Assembly (NCBI RefSeq): GCF_021298855.1
Contig: NZ_JAJTHI010000046.1
Location: forward strand, 1-34,702
Source: Gemmatimonas sp.
GTDB lineage: Bacteria; Gemmatimonadota; Gemmatimonadetes; Gemmatimonadales; Gemmatimonadaceae
DNA: 34,702 nt
Reading direction: 5' to 3'
The notes beneath the pieces were generated by a model. The model did not search any database. It saw only the letters and a program-made list of their open reading frames with translations, and had not been told where the DNA came from. The position numbers and the translations under genes are program-made. Below, piece after piece: positions 24,482-31,650 of the stretch; positions within the stretch are counted from its first letter, which is position 1, and every line of letters begins with the position of its first letter.

Positions 24482-25191
24482 CGCCGAAGAAGAAGTCGAA
24501 CACCGGATTCCTGGCGGTGATCGGGGTGCTGTTGCTGGTGGGTGGTGGCGTGCTGTGGGGCACGATGCAGAACAAGCCCAAGCCCATTGAGCTGCCCAAG
24601 GATGCGCCGGCGATGAAGGCCGAGGGGTACCTGCGCGGCAACCCGAATGCGCCGATCACGATCATCGAGTTCGCCGACTTCGAGTGCCCGGGGTGCGGCC
24701 AGTTCGCCACCATTCAGGGTCCCGACATCAAGGCGCGGATCGTGGACGCGGGGCTCGCGAATTTCCGCTTCTACGACTTTCCGCTCACGTCGATTCACCA
24801 GAACACGCTCTTTGCGCACCTGGCGGCGGCGTGCGCGAACGATCAGGGGAAGTTCTGGGAGATGCACGACCAGCTCTTCGCCAACCAGCCCGACTGGAGC
24901 ACGATGGCCACGACCAACCCGCGCAAGGTGATCGAGGCGTACGCCACGGCGGTGGGGCTCGACATGGCCACGTACAACAGCTGCATGGATGAGCAGAAGC
25001 ACCTGCCGCGCATTCAGGCCAACGCCACCGAAGGGCAGTCGCGCGGCGTGAACAGCACCCCCACCATCATCGTGGGGAACAAGATCTACCCCGGCGGCCT
25101 GACTGCGGACGGCATCAAGAAGCTGGTGGATTCGCTGACGGCAGCGGGAGCGGGTGCGGCGCCGGCGGCGGACACGGCGGCGAAGCAGTAA
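24469..25191 (+). CDS. Membrane-anchored DsbA-like thiol-disulfide oxidoreductase
   Basis: This 240-aa protein has a short basic N-terminus, one TM anchor (about 13-32, GFLAVIGVLLLVGGGVLWG) and a DsbA-type thioredoxin domain facing the periplasm. The active site is C73-P-G-C76 in EFADFECPGCGQF. The cis-Pro loop is VNSTPTIIVGNKIYPGG near 192-208. Two further Cys occur in the helical insert. Proteins of this Thioredoxin_4 type form or isomerise disulfides in exported proteins. The start is GTG at 24469, with GAGGAGA upstream at good spacing. The Ala-rich C-terminal tail is probably disordered. No DsbB or VKOR partner is adjacent. Confidence 0.9.
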   Translation: MAKVTPKKKSNTGFLAVIGVLLLVGGGVLWGTMQNKPKPIELPKDAPAMKAEGYLRGNPNAPITIIEFADFECPGCGQFATIQGPDIKARIVDAGLANFRFYDFPLTSIHQNTLFAHLAAACANDQGKFWEMHDQLFANQPDWSTMATTNPRKVIEAYATAVGLDMATYNSCMDEQKHLPRIQANATEGQSRGVNSTPTIIVGNKIYPGGLTADGIKKLVDSLTAAGAGAAPAADTAAKQ

Positions 25192-25490
25192 CGGCGGAAC
25201 GGCGTACTGCGGCGTACCTGCAGACGGCAGACGGCAGGAACCACAGCACGCAGTGCGCAGGAATGCGGAAGAACAACACGGCGGCGTGCGCTGCGCGCCG
25301 CCGCCGATGTCCCAACCGCAAAGGAAATCGGGCGCCCCGCGAAGCGGTGGCGCCCGTTGTGTTCAACCACATCCCTGCCGTACTGCCCACTGTGGTTTCT
25401 GTCGTCTGCCGTCTGCTGGTCAAGCGCAGTTCAGACCGCAGTAACTCCCGCAGTTACTCCCGCAGTACCCCCGCCGTTACGCCCGCCGCC
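25192..25490. repeat. Intergenic element, family D: GCAGACGGCAG inverted arms with GTACTGCGG repeats
   Basis: This fills the 285-nt gap between the convergent dsbA-like and 119-aa genes. The left arm GCAGACGGCAGACGGCAG + GAACCACAG (about 25220-25246) is matched at 25 of 27 positions by the inverse of the right arm (about 25389-25415). Outside the arms lie GTAACGGCGG and GTACTGCGG-type units: GGCGTACTGCGGCGTAC on the left, and three GCAGTTACTCCC-like units at about 25436-25470 on the right. The core holds a GC hairpin at about 25279-25304 and a TTCG-loop hairpin (25330-25355). The right end provides the stop codon and last residues of the 119-aa gene. Confidence 0.7.
25330..25355 (-). terminator. 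Terminator hairpin inside element D
   Basis: GGGCGCC (25330-25336) pairs with GGCGCCC (25349-25355), with an inner CCGC/GCGG stem. On the minus strand the loop reads TTCG and the hairpin is followed by GATTTCCTTTG, a T-rich tract. It would end the transcript of the 119-aa gene. Confidence 0.65.
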
Positions 25491-25836
25491 GCCGCGCCGC
25501 CGCCTGGTCCAGCCGCAGTTCCGGCATGGGCGCCGCCTGTTCCGCCGTCGCGCCGGGCTCGGGCACCAGCGCCTCGCCCAGCGCCACCAGCGCGCGGGTC
25601 ACGACCACACTGGCCAGCGGCTCCGGCACGGCAAGCTCCCGCACATAAATGTCGAGTGCCCGCTCGTAGCCCACGTCGGTGGCGAGCGTATCCACGAACA
25701 GCAGCGCATTGTCCACGTGCGCCCGAATGAGGGCCTCTTCCGCGCGCGCCTGAGCGAGCCGCAACCGCTGCTCGGCGTCAGCCGACAGCTTGCGGGGGAA
25801 GAGGGTTTCCGGGAAGAGCTTGCTGAGAATGGACAT
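25477..25836 (-). CDS. Helical protein of unknown function (119 aa)
   Basis: A 119-aa soluble helical protein: SILSKLFPETLFPRKLSADA, then RLRLAQARAEEALIRAHVDNALLFVDTLATDVGYERALDIYVRELAV and a further helix, with a Pro/Ala/Arg-rich tail ending ARRRRA. No family is recognised. The start is the ATG at 25836 with AGGAC at proper spacing. The last several codons run into the end of repeat element D, whose GTAACGGCGG sequence supplies the TAA stop, so the original C-terminus was probably shorter or different. A strong hairpin plus T-run lies upstream on the opposite strand and belongs to a family C element. Confidence 0.75.
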   Translation of the reverse strand: MSILSKLFPETLFPRKLSADAEQRLRLAQARAEEALIRAHVDNALLFVDTLATDVGYERALDIYVRELAVPEPLASVVVTRALVALGEALVPEPGATAEQAAPMPELRLDQAAARRRRA

Positions 25837-25903
25837 ATGGGTCCTGACGATTTAACGCCGCTGCGGGTTTCGTTCCGTGATACACCGCACGTATGGCGGA
25901 GTT

Positions 25904-26056
25904 GCCGCGCCTGGCGGCGCGGCTTTTGTGACGAGGAAGGGGGCAGGGGGCAGGGGATCGGGAAGAAGGCGGAAGCATCTGCTCCCTTCTTCCTGATCCC
26001 CCGCCCCCTGCCCCCTCCCTTGTCAACCAAAGCGGCGCGCCCACCGGGTGCGCCGC
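25904..26056. repeat. Intergenic element, family C copy 2 (near-perfect palindrome, about 45-bp arms)
   Basis: The left end is a perfect hairpin (GCCGCGCC-TGGC-GGCGCGGC, 25904-25923) with TTTTG, then GTGACGAGGAAGGGGGCAGG and further repeats to about 25975. The right arm (about 25982-26027) is its near-exact inverse down to GATC-GGAAGAAGG in the core, and ends CCCTTGTCAACCAAA. The right hairpin is GCGGCGC...GCGCCGC (26032-26056). The right hairpin can terminate acs. The left hairpin faces no gene ending there, so it belongs to the element itself. Confidence 0.8.
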
Positions 26057-26062
26057 GCACCA

Positions 26063-28027
26063 TCACGATTCCTGCGCTTCGTACTGTTCCTTCAGCCCGG
26101 CAACAACCGAAGGATCCGCCAGCGTGGTCGTGTCCCCCAGCGCCCGCCCCTCGGCAATGTCGCGCAGCAGCCGGCGCATGATCTTGCCGCTGCGCGTCTT
26201 CGGCAGGTCCGCGCTGAACAGAATGTCATCCGGCCGCGCCAGCGCCCCGATCTTGAGCGCCACGTGCTCCCGGAGCTCATCGCGCAGCGCGCCGCTGTGC
26301 GTGAACCCCGCGCGCAGCGTCACGAACGCCGCGATCGCCTGCCCCTTGAGCTCGTGACTCTTGCCCACCACGGCGGCTTCCGCCACGGCAGGGTGATCCA
26401 CCAGCGCGCTCTCCACTTCCATCGTGCCGATGCGGTGCCCCGCCACGTTGAGCACGTCGTCCACCCGCCCGAGAATCCACAGGTAGCCGTCGTCGTCGCG
26501 CTTGGCGCCGTCGCCCGGGAAATAGAGATCGGGGCGTCCGGGCCACTTGCTGAAGTATGTGTCCACGTAGCGCTGGTCGTCGCCCCAAATGGTGCGCAGC
26601 ATGCTCGGCCACGGATGCGTGATGGCGAGGAGGCCGCCGCCCACCGGCAGGTCGTTCGCCTGGCTGTCGAGCAGCGTGGCGCGAATGCCCGGGAACGGCA
26701 CGGTCGCACTGCCCGGCTTCGTGTGGGTCAGCCCCGGCAGCGGGGTGATCATGATGCTGCCCGTTTCCGTCTGCCACCACGTATCCACGATGGGGCACCG
26801 CTCCTTGCCGATCACGCGGTGGTACCACATCCAGGCTTCGGGGTTGATGGGCTCCCCCACGCTGCCCAGCAGGCGCAGCTGCGACAGGTCGTGCTTCTCC
26901 ACGTAGGGCGTGCCCCACTTCATGAAGGCGCGAATGGCCGTGGGCGCCGTGTAGAAGATCGTCACGCCGTAGCGCTCGCAGATCTGCCAGAAGCGATCCT
27001 TGTCCGGCCAGTCGGGCGCACCCTCGTACATCACGCACGTGGCGCCGTTGGCGAGCGGGCCGTACGTGAGATACGTGTGACCGGTGATCCAGCCGATGTC
27101 GGCGGTGCACCAGTACACGTCCTCGTCCTTGAGATCGAACACGTACTTGGTCGTGGCCATCGCGCCGGTGAGGTAGCCGCCCGTGGTGTGCACGATGCCC
27201 TTCGGCTTGCCGGTGGTGCCGCTCGTGTAGAGGATGAACAGCACGTCCTCGGCGTCCATCGCCTCGGGCTCGCAGTACTTGGGCACCTCCCGCTTGAGCC
27301 GGTGCCACCAGTGGTCGCGTCCCTCCTGCATCTCGGCGAACGTCTCGTCGCCCACGCCACTCCGCCGACGCATGACCACCAGCACGCGCTCGATGGTGGG
27401 GCACTCCTTCAGCGCTTCATCCGCGTTGCGCTTGAGCGGCACCGTCTGCCCGCGGCGATACCCGCCGTCGGCGGTGATGAGCACCTTGCAGCCGCAGTCG
27501 TTGATGCGGTCGCGCAGCGAGTCGGGAGAGAACCCGCCGAACACCACCGTGTGAATGGCGCCGATGCGCGCGCAGGCGAGCATGGCCACGACGGCCTCGG
27601 CGATCATGGGCAGGTAGATTGCCACGCGATCGCCCTTGGTCACGCCGAGCTTCTTGAGCATGTTGGCCGCGAGATTCACTTCGCGGTACAGGTCCCAGTA
27701 GGTCCAGGTGCGGCGGTCGCCCGGCTCGCCTTCCCAGATGAGCGCGGCCTTGTTGCGGCGGGGGCCGTGAATGTGCCGGTCCACGCAGTTCACCGACACG
27801 TTGAGCTTCCCGCCCTGGAACCACTTGGCGTAGGGGGGCGTCCACTCGAGCACCGTGTGCCACGGCTGCATCCAGTCGAGGGATTCGGCTTCCTTCGCCC
27901 AGAAGAACTCGGGGTCGAGGGCGGCATCGTCATGCACCCGCGCGTCGGTCACGTGCGCACCGGCACTGAAGGCCGGCGGGGGCGGGAACGAACGGGTTTC
28001 CTGCAGCAGGACGTCGATATCGCTCAT
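26063..28027 (-). CDS. acs: Acetyl-coenzyme A synthetase
   Basis: This 654-aa AMP-forming enzyme activates acetate to acetyl-CoA in the cytoplasm through acetyl-AMP. The P-loop motif [11 protein letters not shown] lies at 267-277, TWWQTETG (acetate pocket Trp) in the middle, and the hinge Asp region [20 protein letters not shown] before the C-terminal lid. The lid carries RSGKIMRR with the adenylation Lys K615, the residue controlled by reversible acetylation in characterised Acs proteins. Length and N-terminus ([23 protein letters not shown]) match full-length Acs. The ATG at 28027 has no strong Shine-Dalgarno. It is divergent from ccmA. It supplies acetyl-CoA to the TCA cycle, in which aconitase (in this window) also acts. 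Confidence 0.97.
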   Translation of the reverse strand: MSDIDVLLQETRSFPPPPAFSAGAHVTDARVHDDAALDPEFFWAKEAESLDWMQPWHTVLEWTPPYAKWFQGGKLNVSVNCVDRHIHGPRRNKAALIWEGEPGDRRTWTYWDLYREVNLAANMLKKLGVTKGDRVAIYLPMIAEAVVAMLACARIGAIHTVVFGGFSPDSLRDRINDCGCKVLITADGGYRRGQTVPLKRNADEALKECPTIERVLVVMRRRSGVGDETFAEMQEGRDHWWHRLKREVPKYCEPEAMDAEDVLFILYTSGTTGKPKGIVHTTGGYLTGAMATTKYVFDLKDEDVYWCTADIGWITGHTYLTYGPLANGATCVMYEGAPDWPDKDRFWQICERYGVTIFYTAPTAIRAFMKWGTPYVEKHDLSQLRLLGSVGEPINPEAWMWYHRVIGKERCPIVDTWWQTETGSIMITPLPGLTHTKPGSATVPFPGIRATLLDSQANDLPVGGGLLAITHPWPSMLRTIWGDDQRYVDTYFSKWPGRPDLYFPGDGAKRDDDGYLWILGRVDDVLNVAGHRIGTMEVESALVDHPAVAEAAVVGKSHELKGQAIAAFVTLRAGFTHSGALRDELREHVALKIGALARPDDILFSADLPKTRSGKIMRRLLRDIAEGRALGDTTTLADPSVVAGLKEQYEAQES

Positions 28028-28134
28028 GAGCCTGTGACCGGCGCGGCCGGTGGTGGGGAATGCGGCGTTCGTGCGGGGCGTGGCCGTGCCCCCCCGAGAC
28101 CCTGGCGAACGTCGCGGGGCACCGCCTGATCCGC

Positions 28135-28140
28135 TAATGT
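28135..28140 (+). promoter_or_regulatory. Candidate -10 box (TAATGT) for the ccmABCD-hemD operon, leaderless geometry
   Basis: TAATGT followed by a 6-nt gap (28141-28146) and the ccmA ATG. No Shine-Dalgarno and no clear -35 are seen. Confidence 0.5.
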
Positions 28141-28146
28141 AGAGCG

Positions 28147-28935
28147 ATGCCGAGTCCCTACGAAACCGGTGCGAGCGCGGTCGCGCGTTCTGCCACCGGT
28201 TCCGCCCTGCAGCACCTGCCGCCGGCCGTCGAGGCCGAGGGGCTGGTACGGGCGTTCGGGGGACGAAAGGCGGTCAACGGCGTGTCGCTGACCCTGGCCG
28301 ACGGTGACTGCCTGGCGCTCTTCGGTCCCAATGGCGCCGGGAAGACCACCCTGCTGCGGCTCCTGGGCGGGTTGCTCAAGCCCACCACGGGGACGACGAA
28401 GTTGCACGGGGTGCCCCTGCCGGGGCCGGCCGAAACGCGCCGGCTGGTGGGGCTCATCAGCCACCACTCCATGCTCTACCCGGCACTCACCGTGCGCGAG
28501 AACGTGCGTTTTGCCGCCGAGTGCCAGGGTGTGGTGGACGCCGAGATGGCCACGACCGCGGTGCTGGACCGGCTGCGGGTGCTCGACCGTGAACACCAGC
28601 CGGTCCGCTTTCTGAGCCGCGGGCTGCAGCAGCGTGTGAGCATCGCGCGGGCGCTGGTGCACGGCCCGCGGCTGGTGCTGCTCGACGAGCCTTATACGGG
28701 GCTCGACGAGGTGGGCGCGCTCGCGTTTACGGACGCCCTTCGCGCGCTGAAGGCCGGCGGGGCCACCCTGGTCCTGGTCACGCACAACCTGGTGGAGGGG
28801 ATCGCCCTCGCCACACGCGCCGTGATCATGCGCCAGGGCGCGTTCGTGTACGACGAACCCACGCCGGCCGGCGGTTTCGATCTGGCCGAGTTTCAGGGGC
28901 GGTATCGGGCACTGGTGCACGAGGGGTTGGCGTGA
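28147..28935 (+). CDS. ccmA: Heme exporter ATP-binding protein CcmA
   Basis: This 262-aa ABC ATPase has Walker [11 protein letters not shown] (59-68), signature LSRGLQQR (156-163, a variant of LSGGQ common in CcmA), Walker B LVLLDEP (176-182) and the switch His in LVTHN. With CcmB it drives release of heme-loaded CcmE during cytochrome c maturation. The first 28 residues (an Ala/Ser-rich stretch before [11 protein letters not shown]) are longer than in most CcmA proteins and may be disordered, or the true start may be later. However, the leaderless-type -10 supports the ATG at 28147. The stop overlaps the ccmB GTG by 4 nt (GTGA). Confidence 0.9.
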   Translation: MPSPYETGASAVARSATGSALQHLPPAVEAEGLVRAFGGRKAVNGVSLTLADGDCLALFGPNGAGKTTLLRLLGGLLKPTTGTTKLHGVPLPGPAETRRLVGLISHHSMLYPALTVRENVRFAAECQGVVDAEMATTAVLDRLRVLDREHQPVRFLSRGLQQRVSIARALVHGPRLVLLDEPYTGLDEVGALAFTDALRALKAGGATLVLVTHNLVEGIALATRAVIMRQGAFVYDEPTPAGGFDLAEFQGRYRALVHEGLA

Positions 28936-29708
28936 GCGACGGGACGCATGAACCGATGCCGGGCGTGACGAAGCGTCGCGCCGCGCCCGCGTCTCTCGCG
29001 CCCGCGTCTCTCGCGCCCGCGTTTCTCGCGCCCGCGTTTCTCGCCGATGCGCTGCGCATTGCGCGCAAGGATCTGCGCATCGAGTTCCGCACCCGCAGCG
29101 CCTTCCTCGCGGCCACCGTGTTTGCGGTGCTGGCCGTGGTGATCTTCCGCTTCACCTGGGATCCCACCGCCATTCCGGCCTTCGACCTCGCGCCGGGGGT
29201 CCTGTGGGTGATTTTCACCTTTTCCGGGCTGCTGGGGCTCAACCGGTCGTTCGGGCTGGAGCTTTCCGAACGCGCCTACGACGGGCTGTTGGCCAGCCAG
29301 GTAAGCCGCGAAAGCATTTTCGTGGGAAAGGTTCTGGCCAACCTGGCGTTCGTGTCGGGGGTACAGGCGCTGGCGCTTCCGGCGGTGGCGCTGTTCTTCG
29401 ATCTTCAGGTGGGGAGCGCATGGAGTGTGCTCATTGGCATCGTGCTCTGCGCGTCACTGGGGCTCGCCGCCGTCGGCACGCTGTTCGCCGCCATCGCCAG
29501 CAACACGCGCCTGGCCGAGCTGTTGCTCCCCATGATGACGTTGCCGTTCTTCGTGCCGCTGGTTATTCCGGCGGCGCAAACCTCGGCGTACATCCTCCGC
29601 GGGCAACCGCTGGAAGACGCCATGCCGTGGTTCAAGCTGTTGCTCGCGTTCGACCTGGTCTTCGTGACGGCGTGTATCGTCGTCTTTCCGTACACGATCG
29701 AGGAGTAG
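28932..29708 (+). CDS. ccmB: Heme exporter permease CcmB
   Basis: This 258-aa inner-membrane protein has about six TM helices after residue 50: LAATVFAVLAVVIFRF, GVLWVIFTFSGLLGLNRSF, VLANLAFVSGVQALALPAVALFF, LIGIVLCASLGLAAVGTLFAAIA, LLLPMMTLPFFVPLVIPA, LLLAFDLVFVTACIVVF. The segment IARKDLRIEFRTR and the ELSERAYDGLLASQVSRESIF loop are typical of CcmB. It pairs with CcmA. The start is GTG at 28932 with GAGGGG upstream. Residues about 18-37 are a low-complexity PASLAPASLAPAFLAPAFLA stretch encoded by a 15-bp tandem repeat and are unusual for the family. Confidence 0.92.
   Translation: MSDGTHEPMPGVTKRRAAPASLAPASLAPAFLAPAFLADALRIARKDLRIEFRTRSAFLAATVFAVLAVVIFRFTWDPTAIPAFDLAPGVLWVIFTFSGLLGLNRSFGLELSERAYDGLLASQVSRESIFVGKVLANLAFVSGVQALALPAVALFFDLQVGSAWSVLIGIVLCASLGLAAVGTLFAAIASNTRLAELLLPMMTLPFFVPLVIPAAQTSAYILRGQPLEDAMPWFKLLLAFDLVFVTACIVVFPYTIEE
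28982..29041 (+). repeat. Four 15-bp tandem repeats in the 5' end of ccmB
   Basis: CGCGCCCGCGTCTCT occurs twice, followed by two copies with a single change (CGCGCCCGCGTTTCT), at 28982-29041. Because the unit is 15 bp, copy-number change keeps the frame and adds or removes five residues (A-S/F-L-A-P). Confidence 0.85.
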
Positions 29709-29713
29709 TGCAC

Positions 29714-30430
29714 ATGGCGACTGCGGCCGCCACCATCAGCGCCCCGGGCAAGCTGCCGGAGGCCAAGGCTGTCGACGGGTTTCTTGCCGTGGCGCTCGTA
29801 GCGGTGCTCGCGGTCTGCGTACGCGCGATCTGGTTCACGCCGGTCGACGCCATGCTGGGCGCGGCGCAGAAGATCTTTTACGTGCATGTGCCGGCCGCGA
29901 TCCTGGGGCTGTATGTGGCATGCAGTCTGCTCGCCATCAGCAGCATCCTCTATCTGTGGCTCAAGGACGAGCGGCTCGATCGGCTGGCGGAGGCCAGCGC
30001 CGAGATCGGGCTGCTGTTCATGGGCATCGTGCTGGCCACGGGGCCGGTGTGGGCGCGCACCAGCTGGGGCACCTGGTGGGTGTGGGAAGCCCGCATCACC
30101 AGCACCCTCTTCCTGTGGCTCCTTGTCCTTGGCTACCTCGTGCTGCGCGGCGCGGTGGAGAGCCCGGAGAATCGCGCGCGCCTTTCGGCGGTCATGGGGT
30201 CGCTGGCCGCGCTGCTGGTGCCGTTCATCCATCTCACGGTGAAGCTGTTCCGCGGCATGCACCCCGGGCCGGTCGTACTCAAGCCGGAGAGGCCGTCGCT
30301 GCCCCCCGAAATGCTGGCCACGTTCCTCATGGCCCTCGCCGCGTTCGTGCTGCTCTTCTTTGCGCTGCTGCGCGTGCGCTTCCGCTGGGCCACGCTGCGT
30401 GACGCGCGCGCGGCGCTGGAGGCCGCGTGA
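29714..30430 (+). CDS. ccmC: Heme exporter protein CcmC
   Basis: This 238-aa membrane protein of the heme-handling family has six TM helices. The WWD signature appears as SWGTWWVWEARITSTL (residues about 115-130), with Glu where Asp is common. The two heme-ligand His regions are KIFYVHVPAA before it and PFIHLTVKLFRGMHP after it. CcmC presents heme to CcmE for covalent attachment in the periplasm. The ATG at 29714 is chosen because GAGGAG lies about 9-10 nt upstream; a GTG at 29708 is in frame but too close to that site. It is in an operon with ccmA and ccmB (5-nt gap) and overlaps the next gene by 4 nt. Confidence 0.93.
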   Translation: MATAAATISAPGKLPEAKAVDGFLAVALVAVLAVCVRAIWFTPVDAMLGAAQKIFYVHVPAAILGLYVACSLLAISSILYLWLKDERLDRLAEASAEIGLLFMGIVLATGPVWARTSWGTWWVWEARITSTLFLWLLVLGYLVLRGAVESPENRARLSAVMGSLAALLVPFIHLTVKLFRGMHPGPVVLKPERPSLPPEMLATFLMALAAFVLLFFALLRVRFRWATLRDARAALEAA

Positions 30431-30609
30431 GTGCGGAGCCGTTCCCGCGGACCGTGACGGTGCAGGACACGGTGGCCTATGTGGCCAAGCGTGAGGGGCC
30501 GCCAGCAACCGAGGCCTACATGTGGGCCGGGTATGCGATCACGGTGGGGACGTTGCTCGCGTATGTCGTACTGATGGCGCGCCGCATCGCCAAGTCGAAG
30601 CACGGCTGA
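30427..30609 (+). CDS. CcmD-like small membrane protein
   Basis: A 60-aa protein with a polar N-terminus (SAEPFPRTVTVQDTVAYVAKREG), a single TM helix (about 31-50, YMWAGYAITVGTLLAYVVLM) and a basic C-terminus (ARRIAKSKHG). This matches the size, topology (TM followed by an Arg-rich end) and operon position of CcmD, which stabilises the CcmABC-CcmE complex. CcmD is poorly conserved, so the call rests mainly on context. The start is GTG at 30427, overlapping the ccmC TGA. The next expected genes ccmE and ccmF do not follow; hemD does. Confidence 0.8.
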   Translation: MSAEPFPRTVTVQDTVAYVAKREGPPATEAYMWAGYAITVGTLLAYVVLMARRIAKSKHG

Positions 30610-30652
30610 GGAAGGGGGTAGGGTGCAGGGAGCAGGTGGCAGGGGGCAGGTA
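30608..30652 (+). repeat. Single family C repeat arm at the hemD start
   Basis: GAGGAAGGGGGTAGGGTGCAGGGAGCAGGTGGCAGGGGGCAGG-type sequence matches the left arm of the family C elements but has no inverted partner. It begins at the ccmD-like stop and runs about 30 nt into the predicted hemD reading frame, where it also provides a purine-rich Shine-Dalgarno-like tract. Confidence 0.65.
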
Positions 30653-31426
30653 CCGCTCGCCGAGTTGTTGCGTAGCGTGCGCATCGCGGTCACACGCGCG
30701 GGGGAACGCGGCGGGCCGCTGGCCGAAGCGCTGCGACGCGTGGGCGCCACGGTGCACGAGATTCCGCTCACGCGCATCGAAACGCTTGACCTCGCGCCAC
30801 TGCACGCGGCGGTGGCGCGACTTGCCGAGTACGACTGGGTGCTGCTCACCAGCGTGAACGCGGTGAAGCATCTCGCGCGGGTGGTGAAGGAGCGCGGCGC
30901 CGAAGCGGCCATGGCCACGCGTCGCTTGGCCGTCGTGGGCACCGCCACCGCGCAGGCGTGCGAGGCGCACGAGTGGCGCGCGCCCACCGTGCAGCCCGAA
31001 AAGATGCAGGCCGAGGGGATGCTCGATCTCATGGCCGAACGCTCGGACATCGACGGCTCGCGCATGCTGTATCCGGCCGCCGCCGGCGCCCGTGACGTGC
31101 TCCCCGAGGGGCTGCGCGCGCTCGGGGCCACGGTGCACGTGATTCCGTGCTACCAGAGCGCCGCCGATCCCGACGGGCAGGCGCGCATCCGCGCGCTGGC
31201 TGCCGCCGGCGAGATCGACCTCGTGACCGTGGCCGCGCCGAGCGCCGTGGACTCGCTGCTCGACGCCCTGCCGCCGGAGTTCGCGAGCCGGTTGCCCGTG
31301 GCGGCGATCGGGCCGGTCACCGCGCGGGCGGCGCGGGTGGCGGGCTTTCCGGTGAAGGTGGAGAGCACGGCGGCCACGATGGAGGGGTGGGTGAAGGCGA
31401 TCGTGGGGGCGTACCGGGGCGGGTGA
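30623..31426 (+). CDS. hemD: Uroporphyrinogen-III synthase
   Basis: This protein (267 aa as called) cyclises hydroxymethylbilane to uroporphyrinogen III with inversion of ring D. It is poorly conserved but recognisable: VRIAVTRAGERGGPLAEALRRVGATVHEIPLTRIE at the N-terminus, DWVLLTSVNAVKHLARVV, AVVGTATAQACEAH, VLPEGLRALGATVHVIPCYQS, DLVTVAAPSAVDSLLDAL and AAIGPVTARAAR near the end. The first 16 residues (QGAGGRGQVPLAELL) come from a repeat arm and are not family-like. Starts at GTG 30623 (AAGGGGG upstream) or GTG 30677 (begins RIAVTRA, no ribosome-binding site) are both possible. It follows the ccm genes, and hemC and hemB follow it. A hairpin plus T-run ends the unit. Confidence 0.88.
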   Translation: MQGAGGRGQVPLAELLRSVRIAVTRAGERGGPLAEALRRVGATVHEIPLTRIETLDLAPLHAAVARLAEYDWVLLTSVNAVKHLARVVKERGAEAAMATRRLAVVGTATAQACEAHEWRAPTVQPEKMQAEGMLDLMAERSDIDGSRMLYPAAAGARDVLPEGLRALGATVHVIPCYQSAADPDGQARIRALAAAGEIDLVTVAAPSAVDSLLDALPPEFASRLPVAAIGPVTARAARVAGFPVKVESTAATMEGWVKAIVGAYRGG

Positions 31427-31433
31427 ACGGATT

Positions 31434-31599
31434 GGCCGCGCGGAGCGCGGCCTTTTGTTGACAAGGCAGGGAGCAGGAAGAAGGGCTTCAGGGGGGCAGG
31501 AAGCAGGGGGCAACCACGCGTTGGCGCCCTCTTCACTCTGCACCCTGACGGCCTTCCCCCTGCTTCCTGCCTTGTCAAAAGAGCGCGCCACAGGCGCGC
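31434..31599. repeat. Intergenic element, family C copy 3, with hemD terminator
   Basis: The left end is GGCCGCG-CGGAG-CGCGGCC (31434-31452) plus TTTT, a canonical intrinsic terminator for hemD. GTTGACAAGGCAGG and purine repeats run to about 31513. The right arm (about 31527-31580) ends CCCCCTGCTTCCTGCCTTGTCAAAAG, an inverse of the left arm. The right hairpin is GCGCGCC-ACA-GGCGCGC (31583-31599); read on the minus strand it is followed by CTCTTTTG. No minus-strand gene ends here, so the right terminator-like hairpin is part of the element. Confidence 0.8.
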
Positions 31600-31638
31600 C
31601 ATCCTCACAAAACCCATCCGCCCCCGCCCCCGATCGCT

Positions 31639-31644
31639 TAGCTT
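31639..31644 (+). promoter_or_regulatory. Candidate -10 box (TAGCTT) for hemC, leaderless geometry
   Basis: TAGCTT, a 6-nt gap (31645-31650) and the hemC ATG. It lies downstream of the family C copy 3 element, so hemC-hemB-ppa would be transcribed separately from ccm-hemD. Confidence 0.6.
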
Positions 31645-31650
31645 GTAGAG

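Noticed and set aside
26048-28129. 693-aa plus-strand open frame opposite acs
   Set aside because: Same pattern: His/Arg/Val-rich antisense shadow of a clear acetyl-CoA synthetase.
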